Assembly (NCBI GenBank): GCA_023489485.1
Contig: JAMDCU010000041.1
Coordinates: 1 to 39,740, forward strand
Direction of reading: 5' to 3'
Length of the DNA stretch: 39,740 bases
From: Chloroflexota bacterium
Lineage (GTDB): Bacteria > Chloroflexota > Anaerolineae > UBA4142
Within the stretch, counting starts at the first letter, position 1. Each line of letters begins with the position of its first letter. The notes under the pieces are model-generated. The model was given only the letters and a program-made list of their open reading frames with translations, did not search any database and was not told where the DNA came from. Shown in pieces: positions 30,025 through 38,182 of the stretch. The position numbers were made by a program, and so were the translations under genes.

Positions 30025-31602
30025 GTGACTCTTCAGACCAGCCCCGCGGCAGAACTCACCGCCGCGACGCAAACGAATGTACATCCGCACCGAATTGCCC
30101 GCGCGGCGGCAGTTGTTATGGCATTCTTTGTTGCCAGTCGACTGCTGGGGCTCGTGCGGGACGTTGTGATCAGCCATCAATTCGGCACGACCCGAGCGCT
30201 CGATGCCTATTTTGCGGCATTTAGCATTCCGGACCTCTTGTTCAACGTCATCGCCGGAGGGGCACTCGGGTCGGCCTTCATTCCGGTATTCGCAGCGGCA
30301 CTTGCTCAGGGCGACAACACGCGTGCATGGAAACTTGCTAGTGCTGTCTTGAACTGGGCGCTAATCCTGCTGACCGGCCTCGCCGCACTGATGGCGTTGT
30401 TTGCCCCTCAGGTCGTAGCTGCTACAGTCGGCAGAGGTTTTGCCCCTGCGGACCAGGCCCTGACAGGGGATCTGATGCGCTGGATGCTCATCACACCCAT
30501 CGTGTTCGGATTGAGTGGGATCGTGATGGGAATTTTGAACGCGCACCAGCATTTTGTTCTGCCGGCGGCGGCGCCGGTTGCGTATAACGCTGCCATCATT
30601 GGCGGCGCTGTTTTGCTGGCGCCCACCATGGGTGTGTATGGGCTGGCGGCGGGCGTCGTCGCGGGAGCGTGCCTGCATTTGCTGATACAGGTGCCCTGGC
30701 TGATCCGGCAGCACATGCATTACAGCCTGACTCTCGGGGTTCACAGTGTGGACGTGCGTCAAGTTGGCCGACTCATGTTGCCTCGGACGCTCGGACTCGC
30801 GGCCGTTCAAATCAATTTTCTCGTAAATACAATTCTCGCGTCCGGTCTGCCTGCCGGCCGAATTGCCGCACTACAATATGCATGGCGCGTGATGCTCCTT
30901 CCTGAGGGCATTGTCGCGCTCTCTCTTGCAACGGCCGTCTTTCCCACCTTTTCCCAACAGACGGCACGTGAGGAACTGGAGGATTTTCGACGTACCTTCT
31001 CCGGAGTTTTCCGCGCCACTCTGTACCTGACCATCCCTGCGGCGGTGGGGCTGATTATCTTGGGGGGACCGCTGATCGCGCTTCTCTTCCAGCGCGGCGA
31101 GTTTGATTCCCAGTCTACGGCGGAGACGGCCTGGGCACTCCAGTTCTATGCTCTGGGGTTATGCGCTCATTCGGGGCTGGAGATCATCACCCGGGCTTTT
31201 TATGCGATGCATGACACGCGGACGCCGGTGGCCATCGGCGTCGCGGCTATCGTGCTGAATGTCGTTTTGAGCCTCGTTCTGGTAGGCCCGCTGGCGCAAG
31301 GCGGGCTCGCCTTGGCCAACTCGGTTGCGACTCTTCTCGAAATGTCGGTCCTTTTCTTTTTGCTAGAGGCGCGCTTGAAAGGCATCGCGAATCGGACTTT
31401 GGGCTTGTCGCTCGCGCGGACGGCTTCCGGGGCACTCTTGATGGGGGCTATCTTGTGGCCATTCGTCGGTCATTTCTCGAATTGGGGCCCGGCGGCTTTG
31501 GCGACTTTGGGGGCCCTGATCGGCGGAACGATCTATCTGGCGGCCACGGCTGGCCTGCGAGCGGAGGAAATCGGCTTTGTCGTGAGACGTTTACGGCGTT
31601 AG
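30025..31602 (+). CDS. murJ: Lipid II flippase MurJ
   Basis: A 525-residue membrane protein with about 14 hydrophobic segments, the MOP-superfamily flippase that carries lipid II across the membrane for peptidoglycan synthesis. AFFVASRLLGLVRDVVISHQFG near the start, DAYFAAFSIPDLLFNVIAGGALGSAFIPVF (quoted in part: DAYFAAFSIPDLLFN) and LPEGIVALSLATAVFPTFSQ are MurJ signatures, including the basic residues of TM1-2 and the Arg-bearing central cavity region. It starts with GTG and has no Shine-Dalgarno. prfA follows 78 bases later with its own promoter. Confidence 0.93.
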   Translation: MTLQTSPAAELTAATQTNVHPHRIARAAAVVMAFFVASRLLGLVRDVVISHQFGTTRALDAYFAAFSIPDLLFNVIAGGALGSAFIPVFAAALAQGDNTRAWKLASAVLNWALILLTGLAALMALFAPQVVAATVGRGFAPADQALTGDLMRWMLITPIVFGLSGIVMGILNAHQHFVLPAAAPVAYNAAIIGGAVLLAPTMGVYGLAAGVVAGACLHLLIQVPWLIRQHMHYSLTLGVHSVDVRQVGRLMLPRTLGLAAVQINFLVNTILASGLPAGRIAALQYAWRVMLLPEGIVALSLATAVFPTFSQQTAREELEDFRRTFSGVFRATLYLTIPAAVGLIILGGPLIALLFQRGEFDSQSTAETAWALQFYALGLCAHSGLEIITRAFYAMHDTRTPVAIGVAAIVLNVVLSLVLVGPLAQGGLALANSVATLLEMSVLFFLLEARLKGIANRTLGLSLARTASGALLMGAILWPFVGHFSNWGPAALATLGALIGGTIYLAATAGLRAEEIGFVVRRLRR

Positions 31603-31619
31603 CATAAGAGTTCGGGCTG

Positions 31620-31635
31620 CGCGGCGGTTGCCGCG
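31620..31635 (+). repeat. Small hairpin between murJ and prfA
   Basis: CGCGGC and GCCGCG flank a GGTT loop. The right arm overlaps the -35 box of the prfA promoter. No T-tract follows directly, so it is not a strong terminator. Confidence 0.4.
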
Positions 31636-31656
31636 GTGTCGAATTTGGACTATAAT
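31628..31656 (+). promoter_or_regulatory. prfA: Promoter of prfA
   Basis: TTGCCG (31628-31633) and TATAAT (31651-31656) are exactly 17 bases apart. The leader of about 18 bases carries GAGG five bases before the ATG at 31681. Confidence 0.75.
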
Positions 31657-31680
31657 TTTGTTTTGAAATTTGAGGATTGA

Positions 31681-32754
31681 ATGCTGGACAGATTGGACGC
31701 GACTGCGCGACATTACGAAGAACTGCACAATCGGATGGCGGACCCTTCGGTCACGAGTGATCCGGGGCGGCTCCGCGAGATCACGCGCGAGATTAGCGGC
31801 CTCGAGGAAATCGTGGCAAAATACCACGCCTTCCAGACAACTCACGAGGCGTTGGATAAGACGCAAGCCATGGCACGAGAGGAGGCAGATGAGGAACTGC
31901 GGGCGCTCGCCAAAGAAGAGGCCGAGCGTCTGGCCGCCGACGAAGGCCAACTCCTGCAGGAACTGCGCTTGCTCTTGTTGCCGAAAGACCCTCGCGACGA
32001 CAAGGACGTCTTTGTTGAAATCCGGGCGGGGACCGGAGGGGACGAGGCTGCTCTGTTTGCCGCGGACCTGTACCGAATGTACACGCGCTATGCAGAAAGC
32101 AAGCGCTGGCGGGTCGAGGTCGTGGACGAGAACCGGACCGGTTTGAAGGGTTTTAAAGAGGTCGTCTTTGAAATCAAGGGAAGAGGAGCCTTCTCTCGAA
32201 TGAAATTCGAAAGCGGCGTTCATCGAGTCCAACGGGTGCCGCTGACTGAGGCGAGCGGGCGCATTCACACGTCGACGGCGACCGTCGCGGTGCTCGCCGA
32301 AGTAGACGAGGTGGAGATTGACATCCGTCCCGAGGATATCAAGACGGATATTTACCACGCATCCGGGCATGGTGGTCAGAATGTCCAAAAGGTTTCGACG
32401 GCGGTCCGATTGACTCATCTTCCGACGGGCCTCGTCGTCGCATGTCAGGATGAACGTTCGCAATTGCAGAACAAGATGCGCGCGATGGCCATCCTTCGAG
32501 CCCGGCTTTATGAAATAGAAATGGAAAAGCAACAGCGCGAGGTGACGGAAGCGCGGCGAGCGCAGGTGGGGAGCGGAGAACGCGCGGAAAAGATCCGCAC
32601 CTACAATTTTCCCCAAGATCGTTTGACCGATCATCGAGTCGGTTTGACGGTGCACAATCTGCCGCGGATCTTGGACGGCGATCTCGACAGCGTCATCGAT
32701 GCACTGGTTCTTGAGGAGCAGAGCCAAAAGCTCAAAGTGGCGGGTGTGGCCTAA
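31681..32754 (+). CDS. prfA: Peptide chain release factor 1
   Basis: A 357-residue translation factor recognising UAA and UAG. The GGQ that triggers peptide release is at 231-233 in SGHGGQNVQKVSTAVRL. The stop-codon tripeptide is PLT at 187-189 (VQRVPLTEASGRIHTS), matching the P-x-T of RF1 rather than the SPF of RF2. IRAGTGGDEAALFA is the conserved start of domain 2. Its glutamine methyltransferase, prmC, is the next gene. Confidence 0.97.
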   Translation: MLDRLDATARHYEELHNRMADPSVTSDPGRLREITREISGLEEIVAKYHAFQTTHEALDKTQAMAREEADEELRALAKEEAERLAADEGQLLQELRLLLLPKDPRDDKDVFVEIRAGTGGDEAALFAADLYRMYTRYAESKRWRVEVVDENRTGLKGFKEVVFEIKGRGAFSRMKFESGVHRVQRVPLTEASGRIHTSTATVAVLAEVDEVEIDIRPEDIKTDIYHASGHGGQNVQKVSTAVRLTHLPTGLVVACQDERSQLQNKMRAMAILRARLYEIEMEKQQREVTEARRAQVGSGERAEKIRTYNFPQDRLTDHRVGLTVHNLPRILDGDLDSVIDALVLEEQSQKLKVAGVA

Positions 32755-32799
32755 GCTGCACCGTGCCCGCCATGCTCTGGATCGTGGTTTATTGCACCA

Positions 32800-33774
32800 A
32801 TGGCACAAGACGTACTTATTTTCGGTCCCGAGACCATTCAAGAAGTGCTGGTCAACGCGACGCGCGCGTTGGGTCAAGCGATGGAGTATCATGAGGCGCG
32901 GCTCCAGGCGGAGCTATTGCTCGCTCACACCCTTGGAGTTTCCCGCGCCATGGTGCTCGCGAAGCTGGACGAATCCATTGGGCGTGATGTGGCGGCCCAG
33001 TATGCGGCGAATGTAGCGCGCAGAGCCAAGCATGAGCCGCTCGCTTACATCCTGGGGCACCAGGAATTCTACGGACTGGATTTTCTCGTCGACCGCCGGG
33101 TTCTCATTCCGCGCCATGAGACCGAGATGCTGGCGCTGCTGGCGCTGCAACGAATGCAGCGGGTGCCGCACGGCTCGCCGGTCGTTGTTGACGTCGGCAC
33201 TGGCTCGGGCGCGTTGGCGCTCACTCTTGCGCACCATCTGCCGAATGCAGAGGTCCTGGCAACAGAGGTCTCTCCGGATGCTCTGGCTGTTGCGGAGATG
33301 AATGCAAAGAGGCTCAACCTGACCGGCCGCGTCCGCTTGCTCCTGGGCGACTTGCTCGAGCCCGTTCAAACAAACTTCGATATCTTGGTTGCCAACCTCC
33401 CTTACATCCCCAGCGCCCGCTTTGTGGAGTTGGCTGACGAGATACGGAGATTTGAGCCAAGAGTGGCTCTGGACGGGGGCCTGGACGGGCTCTCGCCAAT
33501 GCGCAGCCTACTGGGCCAACTTGAATCGCATGCCGCAAGCGGCGGCACGGCTTTTCTAGAGATCTCGGAAGAGCAAGGTCCCGCGGCGGTTGAGTTGGCC
33601 GAGCGACAGATTCCCCACGCTGAAGTTATTTTGCACCACGACCTCGAAGGCCTCGCAAGGGTAGTCGAGATCAGATTGAACAACCGGCCGCGCGTCGTCG
33701 ACTTGAGAAGCTCCCACGTCGTGACGGCGTTTGGTCTGACGGATGAAGATGGCTTACCAGCTGGTTGCTGCTGA
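32800..33774 (+). CDS. prmC: Release factor glutamine methyltransferase PrmC (HemK)
   Basis: A 324-residue SAM-dependent enzyme that methylates the Gln of the GGQ motif in release factors. The N-terminal helical domain (EARLQAELLLAHTLGVSRA) and YILGHQEFYGLDFLVDRRVLIPRHETE precede the SAM motif VVDVGTGSGALALTLA. The catalytic motif reads NLPY (from N199) instead of the usual NPPY. Motif order and the link to prfA leave little doubt about identity. The C-terminus is about 30 residues longer than usual and overlaps the next gene by 32 bases. Confidence 0.93.
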   Translation: MAQDVLIFGPETIQEVLVNATRALGQAMEYHEARLQAELLLAHTLGVSRAMVLAKLDESIGRDVAAQYAANVARRAKHEPLAYILGHQEFYGLDFLVDRRVLIPRHETEMLALLALQRMQRVPHGSPVVVDVGTGSGALALTLAHHLPNAEVLATEVSPDALAVAEMNAKRLNLTGRVRLLLGDLLEPVQTNFDILVANLPYIPSARFVELADEIRRFEPRVALDGGLDGLSPMRSLLGQLESHAASGGTAFLEISEEQGPAAVELAERQIPHAEVILHHDLEGLARVVEIRLNNRPRVVDLRSSHVVTAFGLTDEDGLPAGCC

Positions 33775-34549
33775 TCTCGACGGCACCCTGAGGGCCGAAC
33801 ACAAGCCGTTTACACCGCGCGTACGCGCGGCCTTGAAACGTGCCGAGTCACGCGGGGTTCGCGTTGTGATGGCGACGGGACGCATGTTCAGGACCGCCGC
33901 GCCCTTCGCCGCTGATTTGGGATTGCAGACGCCTCTGGTTTGCGATCACGGTGCGACCATCCACGATGTTACGACGAACGAGATTCTATACGAAAAGCGC
34001 GTCCCCCTTGATCTCGTACGAGAGGTGTGCAAGGTCGCAGATGGAAAGTTGACCCTCATAGCGTGTCTCGACGACGAGTTTTATACCCAGCGCGCAACCG
34101 AAGATGCGGTTGCCTTTACGGGCCGGTTTACCGAGGAGCATTTGCACACAGTCTCGAACCTAGGCTCTTTTCTGACCGTCGCCCCGCAAAAACTCGTTTT
34201 TGTGAACGCGCAAGAGATCACGTCCAGGCTATTTGTGGATCTCACGGCCCATTTCGGGGGTCGCTTGCAGGTAGTGCAGTCCTATGTTCGCTACGTGGAA
34301 CTAACTCATCGTGAGGCGTCCAAGGGCAACGCGATTGCATGGCTCGCCGATCGATGGCAAATTCGACGCGAGCAGGTGATTGCGATTGGAGACCAGCACA
34401 ACGACATCTCGATGATTCAATGGGCCGGCCTGGGAGTCGCGATGGGCAATGCCGTCGATTCCGTAAAGGCTGCGGCGGGTTGGGTAGCGCCTGCCGCTGA
34501 GGAAGACGGGGCCGCGGCCGTTATCGAGCGCTTTGTTCTCGACGAGTAG
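33743..34549 (+). CDS. Cof-type HAD-IIB family phosphatase
   Basis: A 268-residue HAD hydrolase. Motif I is AADLDGTL near residues 9-16, motif II is VVMATGRM, the lysine is in ASKGNAI, and motif IV is IGDQHNDISMI. The cap is of the C2B (Cof) type, seen in phosphatases acting on sugar phosphates, FMN or pyridoxal phosphate; the substrate is unknown. Start is ATG at 33743 or 33749, both inside the prmC end, so translation is coupled; no Shine-Dalgarno is evident. tsaC follows 3 bases after its stop. Confidence 0.88.
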   Translation: MKMAYQLVAADLDGTLRAEHKPFTPRVRAALKRAESRGVRVVMATGRMFRTAAPFAADLGLQTPLVCDHGATIHDVTTNEILYEKRVPLDLVREVCKVADGKLTLIACLDDEFYTQRATEDAVAFTGRFTEEHLHTVSNLGSFLTVAPQKLVFVNAQEITSRLFVDLTAHFGGRLQVVQSYVRYVELTHREASKGNAIAWLADRWQIRREQVIAIGDQHNDISMIQWAGLGVAMGNAVDSVKAAAGWVAPAAEEDGAAAVIERFVLDE

Positions 34550-34552
34550 GCC

Positions 34553-35206
34553 ATGCGCACGCAGCTAGCTCCCGCGAGCGATACTGAAAGCTTTGCGCAT
34601 GCCGTGCGGCTACTGCGCGCTGGCAAAGTCATTGCCTTTCCGACTGACACTGTGTATGGGGTAGGCGCACACGGGCTCAACGAGAGGGCGATTGCCCAGC
34701 TTTTTCTGGTCAAAGGCCGGTCACGCACCAAGGCGATTCCTTACCTCTTGGCAAGCGCTGCTGACCTGTCGCTGGTCGCTCGTGAGATTCCGGAGGCCGC
34801 GTGGGTTTTGGCGCATCGTTTCTGGCCTGGCGGTCTCACGCTCGTGGTTCCTGCCAACCAGCAAGTACCCAAGCTTTTGACGGCAGGGGGCGACTCGGTC
34901 GCCGTGCGAGTGCCGAATCATCCTGTTACCCGAGCGCTCATCGATAGTCTGCGCGCCCCCCTTGCGGCGACGAGCGCGAACATTTCAGGCGGTCGGGATC
35001 CCGCGACCGCAGAGCAAGTTCTATTCCATTTGAAAGGCCGTGTCCCGTTAGTCCTGGACGGAGGGCCCACGCGGGGAAATACTCCATCCACGGTCGTGGA
35101 TGTCACACGAGACCCACCCATCGTTCGGCGCGTTGGCGTCATCGGGATCGAGCAGTTGGAGCAGGTGTTAAATCGCAGATTGTTTGTGGAGACAGGTGGA
35201 AACTAG
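34553..35206 (+). CDS. tsaC: Threonylcarbamoyl-AMP synthase (YrdC/Sua5 family)
   Basis: A 217-residue enzyme making threonylcarbamoyl-AMP for the t6A37 modification of tRNAs reading ANN codons. Signatures are IAFPTDTVYGVGAHG, LFLVKGRSRTKAIPYLL (KGR..), WPGGLTLVVPA, VAVRVPNHP and the SANISGG loop. It has only the YrdC domain, without the C-terminal Sua5 domain. Its place behind prfA-prmC is also seen in Bacillus (ywlC near prfA). Confidence 0.95.
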   Translation: MRTQLAPASDTESFAHAVRLLRAGKVIAFPTDTVYGVGAHGLNERAIAQLFLVKGRSRTKAIPYLLASAADLSLVAREIPEAAWVLAHRFWPGGLTLVVPANQQVPKLLTAGGDSVAVRVPNHPVTRALIDSLRAPLAATSANISGGRDPATAEQVLFHLKGRVPLVLDGGPTRGNTPSTVVDVTRDPPIVRRVGVIGIEQLEQVLNRRLFVETGGN

Positions 35207-35229
35207 ACATCTAAAAGTCGCGCAGGCAT

Positions 35230-36357
35230 ATGCTCATCGGAATTGATGCGAGCCGCGCGACGAGCGCCAACCCGACAGGCACAGAAACCTACTCCCGCGA
35301 ACTAATTCGCGCCCTCTTGAATATCGACCACGCGAACACCTACCGTCTTTACACCCGCGAGCCTGCTCCAACGGGCATGTTTCCTAGTGCGCCCTCTGTG
35401 CAGGTCCGAGCGATTCCTTTCCCTCGCCTGTGGACGCATTTCCGCCTGAGCGTCGAAATGGCTCGGCATCCGCCCGGTGTGCTAATCATCCCAGCGCATG
35501 TCCTCCCGCTCGTCCATCCGGCCCGCTCAGTCGTGACTGTCCACGACTTGGGCCACCTCCATTTTCCCGAGGCCTATACCCCTTTCCAGCGGCTGTACCA
35601 TCGTTGGTCAACCTCATGGAATTGCCGCAGCGCTTGGCATATACTCGCAGATTCTGAAGCCACCCGCGACGACGTGCTGAAATTCTATGGCATCTCCCTT
35701 GATAAGACGACGGTTGTGTACCCCGCGTTATCTACAGAATTCATCCCTCCTCAAAGAGACCTCGGACGCGCCGCAGAGGTGAGGTCACGCCTCAAGTTAG
35801 CGCGAGATTACGTGCTCACTATTGGGACCATACATCCGCGCAAAAACTATGCGCGCTTGATAGACGCTTTTGCGCAGTTGCTGAAGAGACGCCAAGATTG
35901 CGACCTCGAACTTGTCGTCGTCGGAAAGAGAGGTTGGCTTTACAAGGGCATCCTTGACCTGGTGGGCCGCTTGGGCATGAAGGACAGGATTCGCTTTTTG
36001 GACTATGTCGCCGAACGCGATCTGCCCGCGGTGATTGGCAATGCTCGGCTTTTGGCATTTCCCAGTCTCCATGAAGGATTCGGCATTCCGGTACTCGAGG
36101 CGCAGGCCTGTGGCACACCGGTCATCTGCTCGATGACTTCGGCCTTCCCGGAGGTCGCCGGAGATGGCGCTCTGTTCGTTGATCCCTGCGACGTCGACGC
36201 TCTGAGCGCCGGAATGGAACGGCTTGTCTTCGATGAATCGCTGCGGAACAAATTAATCGCGCATGGTCTTGAGAACGTCAAACGCTTTTCATGGGAGAAG
36301 AGCGCGGAGCGGGTGCTCCAAGTGTTGGAGGAAGCTTCCGGTGATCAAGGTCCGTAA
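35230..36357 (+). CDS. GT4 family glycosyltransferase
   Basis: A 375-residue GT-B fold enzyme of the GT4 family. The N-terminal half opens with IGIDASRATSANPTGTETYSRELI and holds SVVTVHDLGHLHFPEAY. The donor-binding half has TIGTIHPRKNYARLIDAF and the E-x7-E motif HEGFGIPVLEAQACGTPV. No membrane segment. It would transfer a sugar from a nucleotide donor onto an acceptor that cannot be read from sequence. The last bases overlap the start of the protease gene (36341). Confidence 0.93.
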   Translation: MLIGIDASRATSANPTGTETYSRELIRALLNIDHANTYRLYTREPAPTGMFPSAPSVQVRAIPFPRLWTHFRLSVEMARHPPGVLIIPAHVLPLVHPARSVVTVHDLGHLHFPEAYTPFQRLYHRWSTSWNCRSAWHILADSEATRDDVLKFYGISLDKTTVVYPALSTEFIPPQRDLGRAAEVRSRLKLARDYVLTIGTIHPRKNYARLIDAFAQLLKRRQDCDLELVVVGKRGWLYKGILDLVGRLGMKDRIRFLDYVAERDLPAVIGNARLLAFPSLHEGFGIPVLEAQACGTPVICSMTSAFPEVAGDGALFVDPCDVDALSAGMERLVFDESLRNKLIAHGLENVKRFSWEKSAERVLQVLEEASGDQGP

Positions 36358-37885
36358 ACCACCACCAAGGGCGTTCTTGTTTGGACTCTTGACGTGCGCA
36401 ATCGTCCTTCTCATCGCGGCCGCTCCTTTTTCCGCGACTATGCCTGTTAGGGTGGATGCGAGCGTGTGGCAGGATACGGCCAACGGACAGACGGGCGATT
36501 TCCTTGTCGTGCTCAAGGCGCAGGCGAACGCACGTGCTCTTGCCCGCGGTGCGCCTGATCGGGATACGGAAGGACGGTCGGTGCTTGAGGGATTGAAACA
36601 GATTGCCGATGCCACACAACCTGCCGTCAAGGCACAACTTGACGCACTCGGTGCGACCTACAGGTCGTATTGGATAGTCAACGTGCTCGCTGTTAAAGGG
36701 AAGCGCTCAGCTGTGGACTCGATGGCCGGGCGCCCGGACGTCGCGGCCATTGAGTCCAATTGGCCGTTTCATGCTGTACTCGACCAACCGGTGCGAAGCT
36801 CACCCCAAGCTCCAGGCACGGTCGAGTGGAATATAGACCGCGTGAATGCTCCCGCGCTGTGGGCCAAAGGAATCATCGGGCAGGGACGCGTCTATGCAAA
36901 CGCAGATACGGGCGTTCAATGGGACCATCCGGCGCTCCAATCGCACTATCGGGGCTGGAACGGAACGGCGGCCAACCACAACTACAACTGGTGGGACGCG
37001 ATCCATACAAACCTTGGGGGCACGCCGAATTTTCCATGCAGCCTGAGCTCGCAGGTCCCGTGCGACGATTATGGCCACGGTACCCATACCATGGGGATCG
37101 CGGTCGGAGATGACGGTCGAGGTAATCTGATCGGAGTCGCGCCGGGCGCCAAATGGATCGCTTGCCGGAACATGCAGGGCGGAGTAGGGCAGCCAAGCGC
37201 ATATATCGAATGTTTGCAGTTCTTTATGGCACCCACTGATCTGAACGGCAACAATCCTGACCCGACCAAGCGGCCGGACGCAGTAGGCAATTCGTACGGC
37301 TGCCCGCCGTCGGAGGGCTGCACGGATGTGGATGTTCTGCAAAAAGCCGTGGACAATCTGCGTGCAGACGGGGTCTTTGTTGCAGTGTCCGCAGGCAATT
37401 CCGGTCCAGGCTGTGCAACTATCGTCGACCCGCCGGCTATATACGATTCGGCAGTTACTGTCGGAGCGACCGATGCAACTGACGCCATCGCTCCGCTGAG
37501 CAGTCGAGGGCCGGTGACGGTCGACGGAAGCAATCGTCGCAAGCCGGACTTGGCGGCACCGGGAGTCGGTGTGCGGTCAAGCTATCCCATGAATACGTAC
37601 ATGGTCTGGTCAGGCACCTCGATGGCTTCGCCACACGTGGCAGCTGCAGCTGTCCTCCTATGGTCAGCTTTCCCCAAACTGGTTAGGAACGTGGACCAGA
37701 CGGAAATTGTGCTTGAGGCCGGCGCCCTTCACGAAACCACGTCCGCGGGATGCGGCGGCGACAGCTCAGGCCTGGTCCCAAACAATGTGTACGGCTATGG
37801 GAGGCTTGACATACTCGCCGCGTACAATATCCAGGGCGGCTTTGTCCACAGTCTCTACCTTCCGTTCGTTGCGACTAGTCCTTGA
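36341..37885 (+). CDS. Secreted S8 family serine protease (subtilisin-like)
   Basis: A 514-residue exported subtilase. A signal peptide occupies about residues 10-36, then an inhibitor-I9-like prodomain (LVVLKAQANA, SYWIVNVLAVKGK) up to about 150. The catalytic residues are D189 (ANADTGVQWDHP), H246 (YGHGTHTMG), the oxyanion Asn in SAGNSGPG and S427 (SGTSMASPHVA), so the protease should be active. The C-terminus ends HSLYLPFVATSP, resembling the YLPLV-type tails of many Chloroflexota exported proteins. GTG at 36341 with GGAGG nine bases upstream is the likely start; an earlier frame start would lie deep inside the glycosyltransferase gene. Confidence 0.93.
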   Translation: MIKVRKPPPRAFLFGLLTCAIVLLIAAAPFSATMPVRVDASVWQDTANGQTGDFLVVLKAQANARALARGAPDRDTEGRSVLEGLKQIADATQPAVKAQLDALGATYRSYWIVNVLAVKGKRSAVDSMAGRPDVAAIESNWPFHAVLDQPVRSSPQAPGTVEWNIDRVNAPALWAKGIIGQGRVYANADTGVQWDHPALQSHYRGWNGTAANHNYNWWDAIHTNLGGTPNFPCSLSSQVPCDDYGHGTHTMGIAVGDDGRGNLIGVAPGAKWIACRNMQGGVGQPSAYIECLQFFMAPTDLNGNNPDPTKRPDAVGNSYGCPPSEGCTDVDVLQKAVDNLRADGVFVAVSAGNSGPGCATIVDPPAIYDSAVTVGATDATDAIAPLSSRGPVTVDGSNRRKPDLAAPGVGVRSSYPMNTYMVWSGTSMASPHVAAAAVLLWSAFPKLVRNVDQTEIVLEAGALHETTSAGCGGDSSGLVPNNVYGYGRLDILAAYNIQGGFVHSLYLPFVATSP

Positions 37886-38182
37886 AATCACCGGGCAGGC
37901 GTATTTAGGGATTGCCAGCCCGTCTCCCGTATTGCATAAGCGACAGTAGCCCGGCCGGAGGTAGAGCGAGCCCACGGGAGCAAACCTGTTCCCCTGGGCG
38001 CGTTGTGTAAGCAAACGACGAGATCCTGGAAGTGAGCTACTTGATCGTCGCCGTAGACACTGATTTTGCCGTCGTTATCTGGGCTGGGACCTACACTGGA
38101 GGGTCGCTCGACATTGTTTCTGGAACTCTTTTCTGGCTGAAAGCGTCTAGTAGATGAACGAATCTGGCAGAGGAGAGCTCCG
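37886..38182. other. Intergenic region before the VIT-VWA gene
   Basis: No gene is supported in these 297 bases. CTCCCGT (37924-37930) and ACGGGAG (37974-37980) form a loose inverted repeat. No convincing promoter box pair is seen. A Shine-Dalgarno GAGGAG lies just before the next ATG. Confidence 0.4.

Noticed and set aside
31591-32892. 433-codon open frame on the minus strand opposite prfA
   Set aside because: prfA is certain on the plus strand with its own promoter and Shine-Dalgarno; the antisense product shows no domain or start signals.
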